Shown here in pieces: positions 25,383 to 33,285 of a stretch of 64,000 bases of DNA (positions within the stretch are counted from its first letter, which is position 1; the number at the start of each line of letters is the position of its first letter). This stretch comes from JAABRB01 sp963735025 (GTDB lineage Bacteria > Pseudomonadota > Gammaproteobacteria > Burkholderiales > SG8-39), in NCBI GenBank assembly GCA_963735025.1, contig CAVTJG010000023.1, positions 9,214 through 73,213 on the forward strand, given 5' to 3'. The translations under genes and the position numbers were made by a program. The notes beneath the pieces are model-generated. The model did not search any database and was not told the origin of the DNA. It saw only the letters and a program-made list of their open reading frames with translations.

Positions 25383-27266
25383 GTGGAACTGCTGAAGCGT
25401 CTCGCGCGCCCGCGCTGGCTGGTTGCGGCCGGCTGGCTCGCGTTCCAGCTCTACATCCTGTACGAGCCGCTGCCGCCGATGATCCAGCGGCCGGTGCACA
25501 TTGCCTTTGCACTCGCGGCCGCATTCCTGTTTCTCCCGCTCGGTTCGACAGCGTGGCGACGCTCGGTCGACTGGCTGCTGCTCGCGGGCACCGGTGGGGT
25601 GCTGGCGTACTACCTTCTCGACTTTCAGCGCCTGTACGAGCGCATGGACAACGTCGATCCGGTGCTGACGCAGGACCTGATCTTCGGAACCCTGGTGCTG
25701 CTGCTTCTGTTCGAGGCGACCCGTCGGGCGGTCGGCTGGAGCCTGCTCACGGTGGTCCTTGCGTTCGTCGCATACGGTTTTCTTGGTCCCTGGTTCCCCG
25801 GCTGGCTCCAGTTCGGAGGATTCGAGTTCGCGACGTTCATCGAGATCGTGACCATGGCCACGCACGGCATACTCGGGATCACCACCGAGACCTCGGTCAC
25901 GTTCGTCTTCTACTTCATCATGTTCGGTGTGGTGTATTCCGCGACGGGCGGCGGCGCCCTGTTCATGGATACTGCGCTGCACGCGGTGGGTCGGCGCAAG
26001 GGCGGTGCGGCAAAATCGGCGATCGTTTCGAGCGCGCTGTTCGGCAGTGTCAGCGGAAGCGCCGTCGCGAACGTGGTGGCCACCGGAGTATTCACGATTC
26101 CACTGATGAAGCGCACTGGCTACACGCCGGAGGAGGCGGGTGCGCACGAGGCGACTGCTTCCACCGGCGGGCAGCTCATGCCGCCGGTGATGGGTATCGC
26201 AGCATTCGTCATGGCGGAACTGCTGGCGACGCCGTATACGCGAATTGCGCTTGCCGGATTGATTCCGGCCCTGGCCTACTATTTCGCGCTGTACATGATT
26301 GTCGATCTGAAGGCCAGGCGCCGAAGCGTAGGCTCGATCTCGAAAGAAGAGCTCGCGACCATCCCATCGATCCTGCCGAGAATGCATCTCTTCCTGGCGC
26401 CGATCATGCTGATCGGAATGCTTGTCATCGGTTATTCGGCGACCATGGCCGCGATGGTGGCAAGCGTGGTCGCACTCGTGACCGGCTTTCTGCGCGCCGC
26501 CACCCGGATCAGCCTCAAGGCAGCGATCGACATGATCGAGGAGCTCGCGGGCCAGGCGGCGCAGGTCGCCGTCCCGATCATCACCATCGGCGTGATCATC
26601 GCGGTCGCAATCCAGTCGAATCTGGCGCTCAAGTTCTCGACCCAGCTCATCTCGATATCAGGAGGCACGCTGATCGGCGCGATGATCTTCATCATCCTCG
26701 GCTGCCTGGTCATGGGCATGGGTCTGCCGACGGTGGCGGCGTACATCATCGGCGCGATACTCTTCGTGCCGGCGATCACGAAGCTCGGGATCGACAATCT
26801 GGCGGCGCACTTCTTCGTCATGTACTACTGCGTGCTGTCGATGATCACACCGCCGGTGGCGCTCGCGTCCTATGCCGCAGCCGGGCTGGCCAAGGCCAAT
26901 TCGATGCGCACGGGCTGGATCGCGTTCAAGCTCTCCTTCGTGCTGTTCCTGATTCCCTTCTCGTTCGCGTTCGACCCGTCGCTGCTGTGGTCGGGCCCGT
27001 ACGGCTGGATTGCCCTCGCGTTCGTGTCGATGATGGCGGCGACGTTCGCATGGGCGGTCATGCTGGAGGGCTATCTCGCCGGCGTGATCGGCGGGCCGGA
27101 GCGGGTCCTTTTCGGTACCGCATCACTGACGATCATCTTCGCCAAGACCGGAACGATGGTGTGGGCTGCCGGCTGCATCGGGCTGGTCGGCATGCTGATC
27201 TGGACCGTGCTGCTTCGGCCACGTGTACTGGGCGCGGGCAGGACGGCAGAGGCATCGTTAAAGTGA
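25383..27266 (+). CDS. TRAP transporter permease, DctQ–DctM (4TM/12TM) fusion
   Basis: About 627 residues with some 15 or more hydrophobic segments. The N-terminal part (about 1–180) is a DctQ-like four-helix membrane unit. The C-terminal part is a DctM-like channel with conserved blocks GSVSGSAVANVVATGVFTIP, the region around GAHEATASTGGQLMPPVMG, and CLVMGMGLPTVAAYI. Fused permeases are the usual partners of TAXI binding proteins. They use ion gradients instead of ATP. GTG at 25383 with GGAGAGGAG just upstream is preferred to the longer open frame from 25338. The imported ligand is unknown. Confidence 0.9.
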   Translation: MELLKRLARPRWLVAAGWLAFQLYILYEPLPPMIQRPVHIAFALAAAFLFLPLGSTAWRRSVDWLLLAGTGGVLAYYLLDFQRLYERMDNVDPVLTQDLIFGTLVLLLLFEATRRAVGWSLLTVVLAFVAYGFLGPWFPGWLQFGGFEFATFIEIVTMATHGILGITTETSVTFVFYFIMFGVVYSATGGGALFMDTALHAVGRRKGGAAKSAIVSSALFGSVSGSAVANVVATGVFTIPLMKRTGYTPEEAGAHEATASTGGQLMPPVMGIAAFVMAELLATPYTRIALAGLIPALAYYFALYMIVDLKARRRSVGSISKEELATIPSILPRMHLFLAPIMLIGMLVIGYSATMAAMVASVVALVTGFLRAATRISLKAAIDMIEELAGQAAQVAVPIITIGVIIAVAIQSNLALKFSTQLISISGGTLIGAMIFIILGCLVMGMGLPTVAAYIIGAILFVPAITKLGIDNLAAHFFVMYYCVLSMITPPVALASYAAAGLAKANSMRTGWIAFKLSFVLFLIPFSFAFDPSLLWSGPYGWIALAFVSMMAATFAWAVMLEGYLAGVIGGPERVLFGTASLTIIFAKTGTMVWAAGCIGLVGMLIWTVLLRPRVLGAGRTAEASLK

Positions 27267-27302
27267 TGCAGTCGCCATGAGCGGGGTTAGCGAGGTGTTC
27301 GG

Positions 27303-28394
27303 GTGACCAAGGGATCCGTATTTCCATCCGAGAGCCGCTGGGCGAGTGACCCTGAAACCGGCGCCCGTATCCGCCAGGTGACGGCACATCCGTCGATTCA
27401 TCACCACCCGTTTTTCTTCGTCCCACCCTGGGACGACGCGATGACCCGGCTCATCTTCGTGTCCCACCGTACCGGTGCACCTCAGCTCTTTGCCGAGATG
27501 CAGGCGGATGGCCACATCGTTCAGCTTACCGACCGCGACGACATCGCCGAGTGGTCCTTGTATCCGTCGCACGATGGCGCGAGCGTGTTCTTCGTCGCCG
27601 GCACCGGCGCCTGGCGCCTGGATCTCGAGACGCTTGTGGAGGAGCGTCTCGCCGACTTCGGTCGCGTCGAGATGCGCGAAAAGGGCATGGTCGGTGCGGC
27701 GATGGGAACGACCGCCTTGTCGGGCGACGATTGCTGGTGGGCGATCCCCGTGAAGACGGGCAAGGTTTCGCAGTTTCACGTCGTGGACACGCGGCGCGGG
27801 GGCGCCTCGGTCATCCTCGAGCGCGATACGATCGGGCATCCGCAGTTCCACCCCGACGATCCCAACCTGATTTTCTACGCGGGGCCGCTCACCAACCGGA
27901 TCTGGGTCGTCGGGCGGGACGGCCGCGGAAACCGCAACCCTTATCCGCGCACCGATCGCTCGCAATGGATCACGCATGAAAGCTGGATTCCCGGCACGCG
28001 TGAGCTCGCATTCGTCGACTGGCCGCGTGGCATGCGGGCCGTCGACGTCGACACCGGTGCGGTGCGCACGATCAGCACGTTCCCCGCCTGGCACGCGGCC
28101 GCCGACGCGCGCGGCGAGCGCATCGTGTGCGACACGAATTTTCCGGACCGGGGGCTCCATATCTTTCCGATTCGCGGCGCGAACGGCGACGCGCGCCGGA
28201 TCTGCTGCCCGCATGCAAGCAGTGCGGGGGAGCACTGGGCTGGCCCGTTTCCATACAACGACGGCCCCCGGGAGGTGTACGCACCGCAACACACGCATCC
28301 GCATCCCCGCTTTGCACCCGACGGCTCGCGGGTAATCTACACATCGGATGCGAGCGGACACGCGCAACTCTATGAATGCATGATCGAGGAATGA
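27303..28394 (+). CDS. Oligogalacturonate-lyase-type beta-propeller protein
   Basis: A 363-residue soluble protein beginning at GTG. The family order is FPSESRWASDPETGARIRQVT, HHHPFFFVPPWDDAMTRLIFVSHRTG, then propeller repeats (QLTDRDDIAEWSLYPSHDGASVFFV, GHPQFHPDDPNLIFYAG) and a final HTHPHPRFAPDGSRVIYTSD. These fit the pectate-lyase-22/TolB-like propeller group, which holds manganese through a histidine cluster and splits unsaturated oligogalacturonides. No signal peptide is evident, so it is probably cytoplasmic. Family assignment is by pattern; the substrate may be another uronate or ester. It lies between the TRAP permease and the DUF1445 gene. Confidence 0.72.
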   Translation: MTKGSVFPSESRWASDPETGARIRQVTAHPSIHHHPFFFVPPWDDAMTRLIFVSHRTGAPQLFAEMQADGHIVQLTDRDDIAEWSLYPSHDGASVFFVAGTGAWRLDLETLVEERLADFGRVEMREKGMVGAAMGTTALSGDDCWWAIPVKTGKVSQFHVVDTRRGGASVILERDTIGHPQFHPDDPNLIFYAGPLTNRIWVVGRDGRGNRNPYPRTDRSQWITHESWIPGTRELAFVDWPRGMRAVDVDTGAVRTISTFPAWHAAADARGERIVCDTNFPDRGLHIFPIRGANGDARRICCPHASSAGEHWAGPFPYNDGPREVYAPQHTHPHPRFAPDGSRVIYTSDASGHAQLYECMIEE

Positions 28395-28403
28395 GGGGGG
28401 AGG

Positions 28404-29183
28404 ATGAGTAAGGCACCCGAGCTCACCGTGCCCCAGGCCGCTCGGCTTGCCATCAGTCAAAAGCGCCACACCGGCACGACGCGCGGCCTGGCGATGGGCT
28501 ATGTCCAGTGCAATCTCGTCGTGATACCGAAGTCGCTCGCATTCGACTTGCTGCTTTACTGCCAGCGCAACCAGAACGCGTGCCCGGTGCTCGAGGTCAC
28601 GGATCCCGGCGATCCCGAACCGAAGCGCCTTGCCCCCGGCGCCGACTTGCGTACCGACCTGCCGCGCTACGCTGTATACCGTAAGGGCGCGCGCCAGGAT
28701 GATGTGACGGATCTCCATGCGCTCTGGCAAGACGATTTCGTCGCGTTCCTGATCGGGTCGGGCATCACCTTCGACGCGGCGCTGGAACGCGCGGGTGTGC
28801 CCACGGGGCAGCATCGCTGGGTTGTCCGGTCGACAATTCCGACCGTGCCAGCGGGGCGCTTTCGCGGCAACATGGTCGTGACCATGCGCTGGCTCACGCC
28901 ACAGCAGGCCATCATCGCGACGCAGGTGTCGGCGCGTTTCCCGTTCAACCACGGTGCCCCGATCCATATCGGGGATCCGGCTGCGATCGGTGCGGACCTG
29001 GCGGCGCCGATGTTCGGGCCGCCCGTGGAGCGTGTGCCGGACGGACTCGTGGCGGTCTTCTGGGCATGCGGCGTAACGCCCCAGGAGGCCGCACTTGCCG
29101 CCGAGGTCGATATCATGATCGCGCATGCGCCGGCGCACGGATTCGTCACGGATCTCAAGGCAGACGAGTTCTGCCTCCCGTGA
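28404..29183 (+). CDS. DUF1445 putative hydro-lyase (D-glutamate-cyclase-like)
   Basis: A 259-residue protein with ATG after GGGGGGAGG. The DUF1445 pattern is clear: GYVQCNLVVIPKSLAFDLLLYCQRN, CPVLEVTDPGDPEP, DDFVAFLIGSGITFDAAL, and FRGNMVVTMRWL. The mammalian member converts D-glutamate to 5-oxoproline. Bacterial members are annotated as hydro-lyases and most lack a known substrate. It follows the propeller protein by nine bases and so is probably the last gene of the TRAP island. Together the island would import a small acid and process it by dehydration/aldol steps (inference). Confidence 0.85.
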   Translation: MSKAPELTVPQAARLAISQKRHTGTTRGLAMGYVQCNLVVIPKSLAFDLLLYCQRNQNACPVLEVTDPGDPEPKRLAPGADLRTDLPRYAVYRKGARQDDVTDLHALWQDDFVAFLIGSGITFDAALERAGVPTGQHRWVVRSTIPTVPAGRFRGNMVVTMRWLTPQQAIIATQVSARFPFNHGAPIHIGDPAAIGADLAAPMFGPPVERVPDGLVAVFWACGVTPQEAALAAEVDIMIAHAPAHGFVTDLKADEFCLP

Positions 29184-29249
29184 AATGCGACGGGCAGCGA
29201 TGCCGCGCGCCGTTATAATCCGCCGGATATTTCTGCCGACTCGCTCTTC

Positions 29250-29612
29250 ATGACTTTGCTCGCGCGCAATTTCGCACTGGCCATGCTGGTCACGTTCCCT
29301 TTGGTCGCAGTGGCCGACCTGGAATGCGGCTACCTGGTCGGGACTCGCCAAACCGCCATCCGCCTGGCGCAAGCGGGCTGGCCGTTCCCCGACGTCCTGC
29401 GGCAGTCGCTTGATCACCCGAACTACCGGAACATCACTCGGGAAGACCGCGAGCTGGTGATTCGCGTCGTCCAGGAGGCATATTCGTCGCCGCCCAGTGC
29501 CACGTCGCAGATTGTGTTGCCTTTCTGCCAGGCCGAAATCGAGCGCAAGAATGCCGCCCAGAAGGGCGAGGGCGCGCCGAAGGGCAGCGACTCGCCGTCA
29601 ACGACGAAATGA
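29250..29612 (+). CDS. Small exported hypothetical protein
   Basis: A 120-residue protein with a hydrophobic N-terminus (LARNFALAMLVTFPLVAVA) that reads as a signal peptide, cut near residue 22. The mature part is about 65 structured residues with two Cys (LECGY and LPFCQAE), followed by a polar Lys/Ser/Thr tail. I recognise no domain. It begins after a short gap from the DUF1445 gene and overlaps the MFS start by ATGA, so it is translationally coupled to the transporter. The function is unknown. Confidence 0.6.
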   Translation: MTLLARNFALAMLVTFPLVAVADLECGYLVGTRQTAIRLAQAGWPFPDVLRQSLDHPNYRNITREDRELVIRVVQEAYSSPPSATSQIVLPFCQAEIERKNAAQKGEGAPKGSDSPSTTK

Positions 29613-30835
29613 CCGCCGCCTCGGCATCGCTGCGGACGGATGTCCGCGTCATCGGTTTCGTGGGTGTCGCGCACGGCCTCTCGCATTTCTATCATCTTGT
29701 CATTCCGCCGCTCTTCCCGTTGCTCCGGGCCGAGTTCGGCGTGAGCTATGCCGCGCTCGGATCCGTGCTCGCCCTGTACTTCGGCGTTTCGGGTGTCATG
29801 CAGACCGTGGCCGGTTTTCTCGTGGACCGGTTCGGCGCGCGGGTGATATTGCTGCTCGGGCTCGCGCTCTCAGCGATAGGCATCGGGCTCGCCGGGCTGG
29901 CGCCGTCGTTCGCGTGGCTGTACCTCGCAGCGGCCATTGCCGGCTTCGGAAACTGCGTGTTTCATCCAGCCGACCTGGCGTTGCTGAACGCCAAGGTTCA
30001 CCAGCAACGGCTTGGCTATGCGTTCAGCGTCCACGGAATCGCCGGGAACATCGGCTGGGCGCTCGCGCCGGTGTTCGCGGTCGCCATCTCGACCACCTGG
30101 GGATGGCGTGCCGCGCTGGTCTCGGCCGGCGCGATTGGCCTCGTGTTCCTTGCGGTGCTCGCCTCGCAAAGCGTGCTCGCGGGCGGAACTCGCGCGCCGC
30201 GTCGCGCCGCGGGCGTTGCGTCCGGCGGGCTCGCTCACGACATCCGCGTCCTGGCGTCCTTGCCCATCGTCACGTGCTTCGCTTTCTTCCTCTTCTTCTC
30301 GATGGCGATGGTCGGGTGGCAGGCCTTCTCGACCACGGCGCTCACGCAGATCTACGATGTGCAGCTCGTATTCGCGTCCAGCGTGCTCACCGCGTTCCTG
30401 CTCGGTGGCGCCGGCGGAACGCTGGCGGGCGGCGTCATCGCCTCGCGGACGGAGCGCCACGGCGCGGTCGCCGTCACGGGAATGGCCGTGTCCGGCGCGA
30501 TCGCGTTCATTCTGGGTGTGGGACTGGTGCCGGTCCCGCTCATGGTCGCCGTCGCGGCGATCGGCGGATTCTTCGCGGGCGTCCTCGGGCCGTCGCGCGA
30601 TTTTCTCGTTCGCCAGATTGCGCCCGTGGAGTCGCGCGGTAAGGTCTACGGCTTCGTCTATTCCGGACTGGATCTCGGCGGGTTGCTCGCACCCCCGGCG
30701 CTCGGCTGGGTGATCGACCGCGGCTCGCCGCAGCTCGTGTTCATCGCCACAGCGGTGTTCTGGTTGCTTGCCATGCCGACGGTACTCGGGATGAGCAGGG
30801 CGGCGGTGGCAGGACGGCCTGCACATGCGGGCTAG
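29609..30835 (+). CDS. Major facilitator superfamily transporter (Fsr-like)
   Basis: A 408-residue membrane protein with about 12 predicted helices. The start carries the AHGLSHFYHLVIPPLFPLL pattern of fosmidomycin-resistance-type and related MFS carriers. The family loop FLVDRFGAR (motif A region) lies after helix 2, and a second half contains DFLVRQIAPVESRGKVYGF. It could export a drug-like compound or import a small acid. The coupling to the small exported gene upstream is unusual but the link is not understood. Confidence 0.88.
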   Translation: MTAASASLRTDVRVIGFVGVAHGLSHFYHLVIPPLFPLLRAEFGVSYAALGSVLALYFGVSGVMQTVAGFLVDRFGARVILLLGLALSAIGIGLAGLAPSFAWLYLAAAIAGFGNCVFHPADLALLNAKVHQQRLGYAFSVHGIAGNIGWALAPVFAVAISTTWGWRAALVSAGAIGLVFLAVLASQSVLAGGTRAPRRAAGVASGGLAHDIRVLASLPIVTCFAFFLFFSMAMVGWQAFSTTALTQIYDVQLVFASSVLTAFLLGGAGGTLAGGVIASRTERHGAVAVTGMAVSGAIAFILGVGLVPVPLMVAVAAIGGFFAGVLGPSRDFLVRQIAPVESRGKVYGFVYSGLDLGGLLAPPALGWVIDRGSPQLVFIATAVFWLLAMPTVLGMSRAAVAGRPAHAG

Positions 30836-31063
30836 GTTATTTCAAAGTCAAAAGCTCCAGAATTTTCGGAGCCAAATGAAATTCGTCGAACCGCCGACCA
30901 CACCGGTGAGTCGAAACCCCGACGCCTGCCTATCAAGCGGGAAAGCGGGCAGATTGCACGCGACCCATGTGTCCTTTTCGGCGTTGGTCCGTAACCGGAT
31001 GCTTGGCCAGTGGGCCGAACGACTACGATTGCCCGATCACTTTTCGATATCGGGAAATCGATC

Positions 31064-31624
31064 ATGGATGGTCGTGAAAAGCTGGTAGTGATTGCCGCAA
31101 GCTTTGTGTTCGTCGCTCTGGCGCAAGCGCAGGATTGGAAAACGGGCGCAGGTGGCGCGATCGGAGGCGGCGCAGGCGCAGCAGTGGGTTCCGCCGTTGG
31201 TGGGCGGACCGGCGCGGCGATAGGCGGTGCGTTGGGCGGAGCGGCCGGCGGTGCAGTGACCTCCAGCGGCGATGCCCAGACAGGCGCGGTCGTCGGTGGC
31301 GCGCTGGGCGGAGCGGCCGGCGGTGTGGTAGGGCAAAAGATGGGCGGGACGTCGGGCGCCGCAGTCGGCGGCGCGGTCGGCGGAGGCGCGGGAGCGATGA
31401 TCGGATCGAGTATCACAGGATCGGACACGAAATCCGATGCCGGCACGCAGGCTCAGAATACGGCGTCTACGCAGCCGCAAACCGCTCCGCAGGCTCAGGT
31501 ATCGGTGCGCGAAGCGCGCGACCATCACGATCACGACTACGACGATGGCCACAGCAAGAAACATAAGAAGAAGAACGTACCCAAGGGCAACGCCTATGGT
31601 TGGCACAGGAACCACGGCGACTGA
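31064..31624 (+). CDS. Glycine-zipper exported protein with charged His/Lys tail
   Basis: A 186-residue protein. A signal peptide (VVIAASFVFVALAQAQ) is followed by about 90 residues of repeated GxxxG/AxxxG units (GGAIGGGAGAAVG, GAAIGGALGGAAGG, and so on). These can form membrane-inserting glycine-zipper helices. The rest is a Gln/Thr linker, then an Asp/His run (RDHHDHDYDDGHSKKHKKKN) and a Trp/His end. Such proteins sit in or on the outer membrane and are often annotated as hypothetical. The acidic/His patch could bind metal (inference). ATG at 31064 is preferred because the signal peptide starts there. The 228-base region before it holds no gene. Confidence 0.75.
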   Translation: MDGREKLVVIAASFVFVALAQAQDWKTGAGGAIGGGAGAAVGSAVGGRTGAAIGGALGGAAGGAVTSSGDAQTGAVVGGALGGAAGGVVGQKMGGTSGAAVGGAVGGGAGAMIGSSITGSDTKSDAGTQAQNTASTQPQTAPQAQVSVREARDHHDHDYDDGHSKKHKKKNVPKGNAYGWHRNHGD

Positions 31625-31736
31625 TTTACCGCCCCGCGCGGACGTGCGCATAGCACAACGAGCGTGGGCTTGAGAAGATCTCTCTTCTCCCTTAGCGTAT
31701 GCGCATGGGGCATCTCGACGCAGCACGCCGCACAGG

Positions 31737-32156
31737 GTGAAAGACTCGGGTCCGAACGGAGCGCTGTCTCTGGCTGACGCTCGGGTTCGTGTCGACAAGT
31801 GGCTCTGGGCGGCCCGGTTCTTCAGGACGCGAAGCCTGGCTGCGCAAGCCGTCGATGGCGGGCGGATCCAGCTGAACGGCCAGCGTGTGAAGCCCGCGCG
31901 GGAGGTGAAGACGGGAGACGAGCTCGTGATCCATATCGGCGCGCTCGAATGGGTGATCGAGGTGCGCGCGCTATCGTCGCGACGCGGACCTGCGCCGGAG
32001 GCACAGACACTCTACGCGGAGAGTGAAGCGAGCAGGCAACGGCGCTTCGAGGCCGTCACGGCGCGCAAGCTGGCACGGGCACCCGTCCGCAGCGAGAAGG
32101 GTCGTCCGACCAAGCGCGACCGCAGGCAGCTAAGTCGTTTCAAGGGCGACGAGTAG
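31737..32156 (+). CDS. hslR: S4-domain RNA-binding protein, Hsp15 family
   Basis: A 139-residue protein with an S4 RNA-binding domain near the N-terminus: VRVDKWLWAARFFRTRSLAAQAVDGGRIQLNGQRVKPAREV is the diagnostic block, and a basic C-terminal tail (TKRDRRQLSRFKG) is present. Hsp15 recognises stalled 50S ribosomal subunits carrying nascent chains and helps recycle them. Length and motif fit. It starts at GTG. A 7-bp hairpin (31672–31689) lies upstream. It faces the BamE-like gene tail to tail. Confidence 0.85.
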   Translation: MKDSGPNGALSLADARVRVDKWLWAARFFRTRSLAAQAVDGGRIQLNGQRVKPAREVKTGDELVIHIGALEWVIEVRALSSRRGPAPEAQTLYAESEASRQRRFEAVTARKLARAPVRSEKGRPTKRDRRQLSRFKGDE

Positions 32157-32188
32157 CGGGCGAGCGCGCTCGCGGCGCCGGATGGCGG

Positions 32189-32674
32189 TCAACCCGGTTC
32201 CGCAGTCTTCGTGCGGCTCGTGGCCACCACTTTGCCGTCGGAATTGAAGTGAACGTGAAACTCGTCGATGCCCTCGGGCATCACCGCACCGTGTCGCCAG
32301 GTCCAGACCTCCTCGCTACGTGCCGGGAAGTTCATGGATTCCATCGGCCGACCGATCAATCGGCGAATCTGCGCCTTGTCCATTCCGGGGCGTACCCTGG
32401 CAAAGTATTCGTCGGTGAGGACCTGTTGCAATGCGCGCATGACACCGTCGGCGCCGATCGTCACCATGTAGGTCACGTACCCCGCGCGCGGGCCGGCGAA
32501 CTCCCAGACGGTGGCGCCGTCGCTCTCGCGCCACTCGTAGGTCGGTTCCCCCAGGACAGCGCGCACTTCCTGGGCCGTCGAGACGCCCGGCTTGAGCTGC
32601 TCGATTCCTGCATCGCATCCACCCAGCCACGCCGCGATACCGAACGCCGCGAAGATTCGTCTCCAGAGCCCCAC
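32189..32674 (-). CDS. Lipoprotein with two BamE/SmpA-like repeats
   Basis: A 161-residue lipoprotein. From GTG at 32674 (GGAGA seven bases upstream) the N-terminus is a lipoprotein signal ending in a lipobox LGGC. The mature part has two homologous segments of about 60 residues: LKPGVSTAQEVRAVLGEPT…TVWEF and VRPGMDKAQIRRLIGRPM…EVWTW. Each fits the SmpA/OmlA/BamE pattern. BamE itself has one repeat and assists outer-membrane protein assembly. This duplicated version is different from the core BamE. Its partner is unknown. Confidence 0.8.
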   Translation of the reverse strand: MGLWRRIFAAFGIAAWLGGCDAGIEQLKPGVSTAQEVRAVLGEPTYEWRESDGATVWEFAGPRAGYVTYMVTIGADGVMRALQQVLTDEYFARVRPGMDKAQIRRLIGRPMESMNFPARSEEVWTWRHGAVMPEGIDEFHVHFNSDGKVVATSRTKTAEPG

Positions 32675-32767
32675 TGAACATTCTCCCATTTCGCGGAGCG
32701 GTTATTATCCGGGTGAATGGGGGCATGGCCAAGCGCTGTGCCGCTCGGGAATCCGGCAAGGAGGCGC

Positions 32768-33253
32768 ATGAAGATCATCAAGAACTCGGTCGTCGAGCTG
32801 AAATACGATGTGCTCGATGCAAGCGGCGAGCTCATCGAGCGCGGCAAGCATCCGATGACTTATCTGCACGGCGGGCATGCCGGAATCTTTCCGAAAGTCG
32901 AGGAGGCGCTTGCCGGAAAGGAGGAGGGCGCATCCGTGAAGGTCACCCTCGCGCCGAGTGATGCCTTCGGCGAGCACGATCCCGACCTCGTGCGGGCGGA
33001 ACCGCGCAGCCGCTTCCCTGAAAATGTGAAAGTCGGCATGCAATTCCAGGCCGAGGTCGGCCACGAGGATCACGCGCACCCGGTCGTGTTCGAAGTGATC
33101 GAGGTCGGCGCCGAAACCGTGAAGGTCGACGGCAATCATCCACTCGCCGGACGCGCGCTCGAATTTCGTGCGAAGGTGGTCTCGGTACGGCCCGCGAGCG
33201 CCGAGGAGATCGAGCATGGGCACGCGCACGGGCCGGACGGACACCATCACTGA
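32768..33253 (+). CDS. slyD: FKBP-type peptidyl-prolyl isomerase, SlyD family
   Basis: A 161-residue protein starting at ATG after GGAGG. The FKBP fold is interrupted by the IF chaperone flap: VVELKYDVLDASGELI, then the FPKVEEALAG/KEEGASV loop, PSDAFGEHDPDLV, and back to AEVGHEDHAHPVVFEVIEV. A C-terminal histidine tail (EHGHAHGPDGHHH) matches the metal-binding end seen in SlyD. SlyD isomerises prolyl bonds, acts as chaperone and delivers nickel. It is convergent with the FG-GAP protein. Confidence 0.9.
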   Translation: MKIIKNSVVELKYDVLDASGELIERGKHPMTYLHGGHAGIFPKVEEALAGKEEGASVKVTLAPSDAFGEHDPDLVRAEPRSRFPENVKVGMQFQAEVGHEDHAHPVVFEVIEVGAETVKVDGNHPLAGRALEFRAKVVSVRPASAEEIEHGHAHGPDGHHH

Positions 33254-33285
33254 TCGTCGTGCTACGGCGCGACGAAACGCAACGA

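Noticed and set aside
27258..29417. 719-codon antisense open frame across the propeller and DUF1445 genes
   Set aside because: Shadow of two well-supported genes on the other strand.
31037..31798. Antisense Ala/Pro-rich frames over the glycine-zipper gene
   Set aside because: They are the reverse reading of repeated GGC/GCG codons; the plus-strand gene has a signal peptide and repeats.
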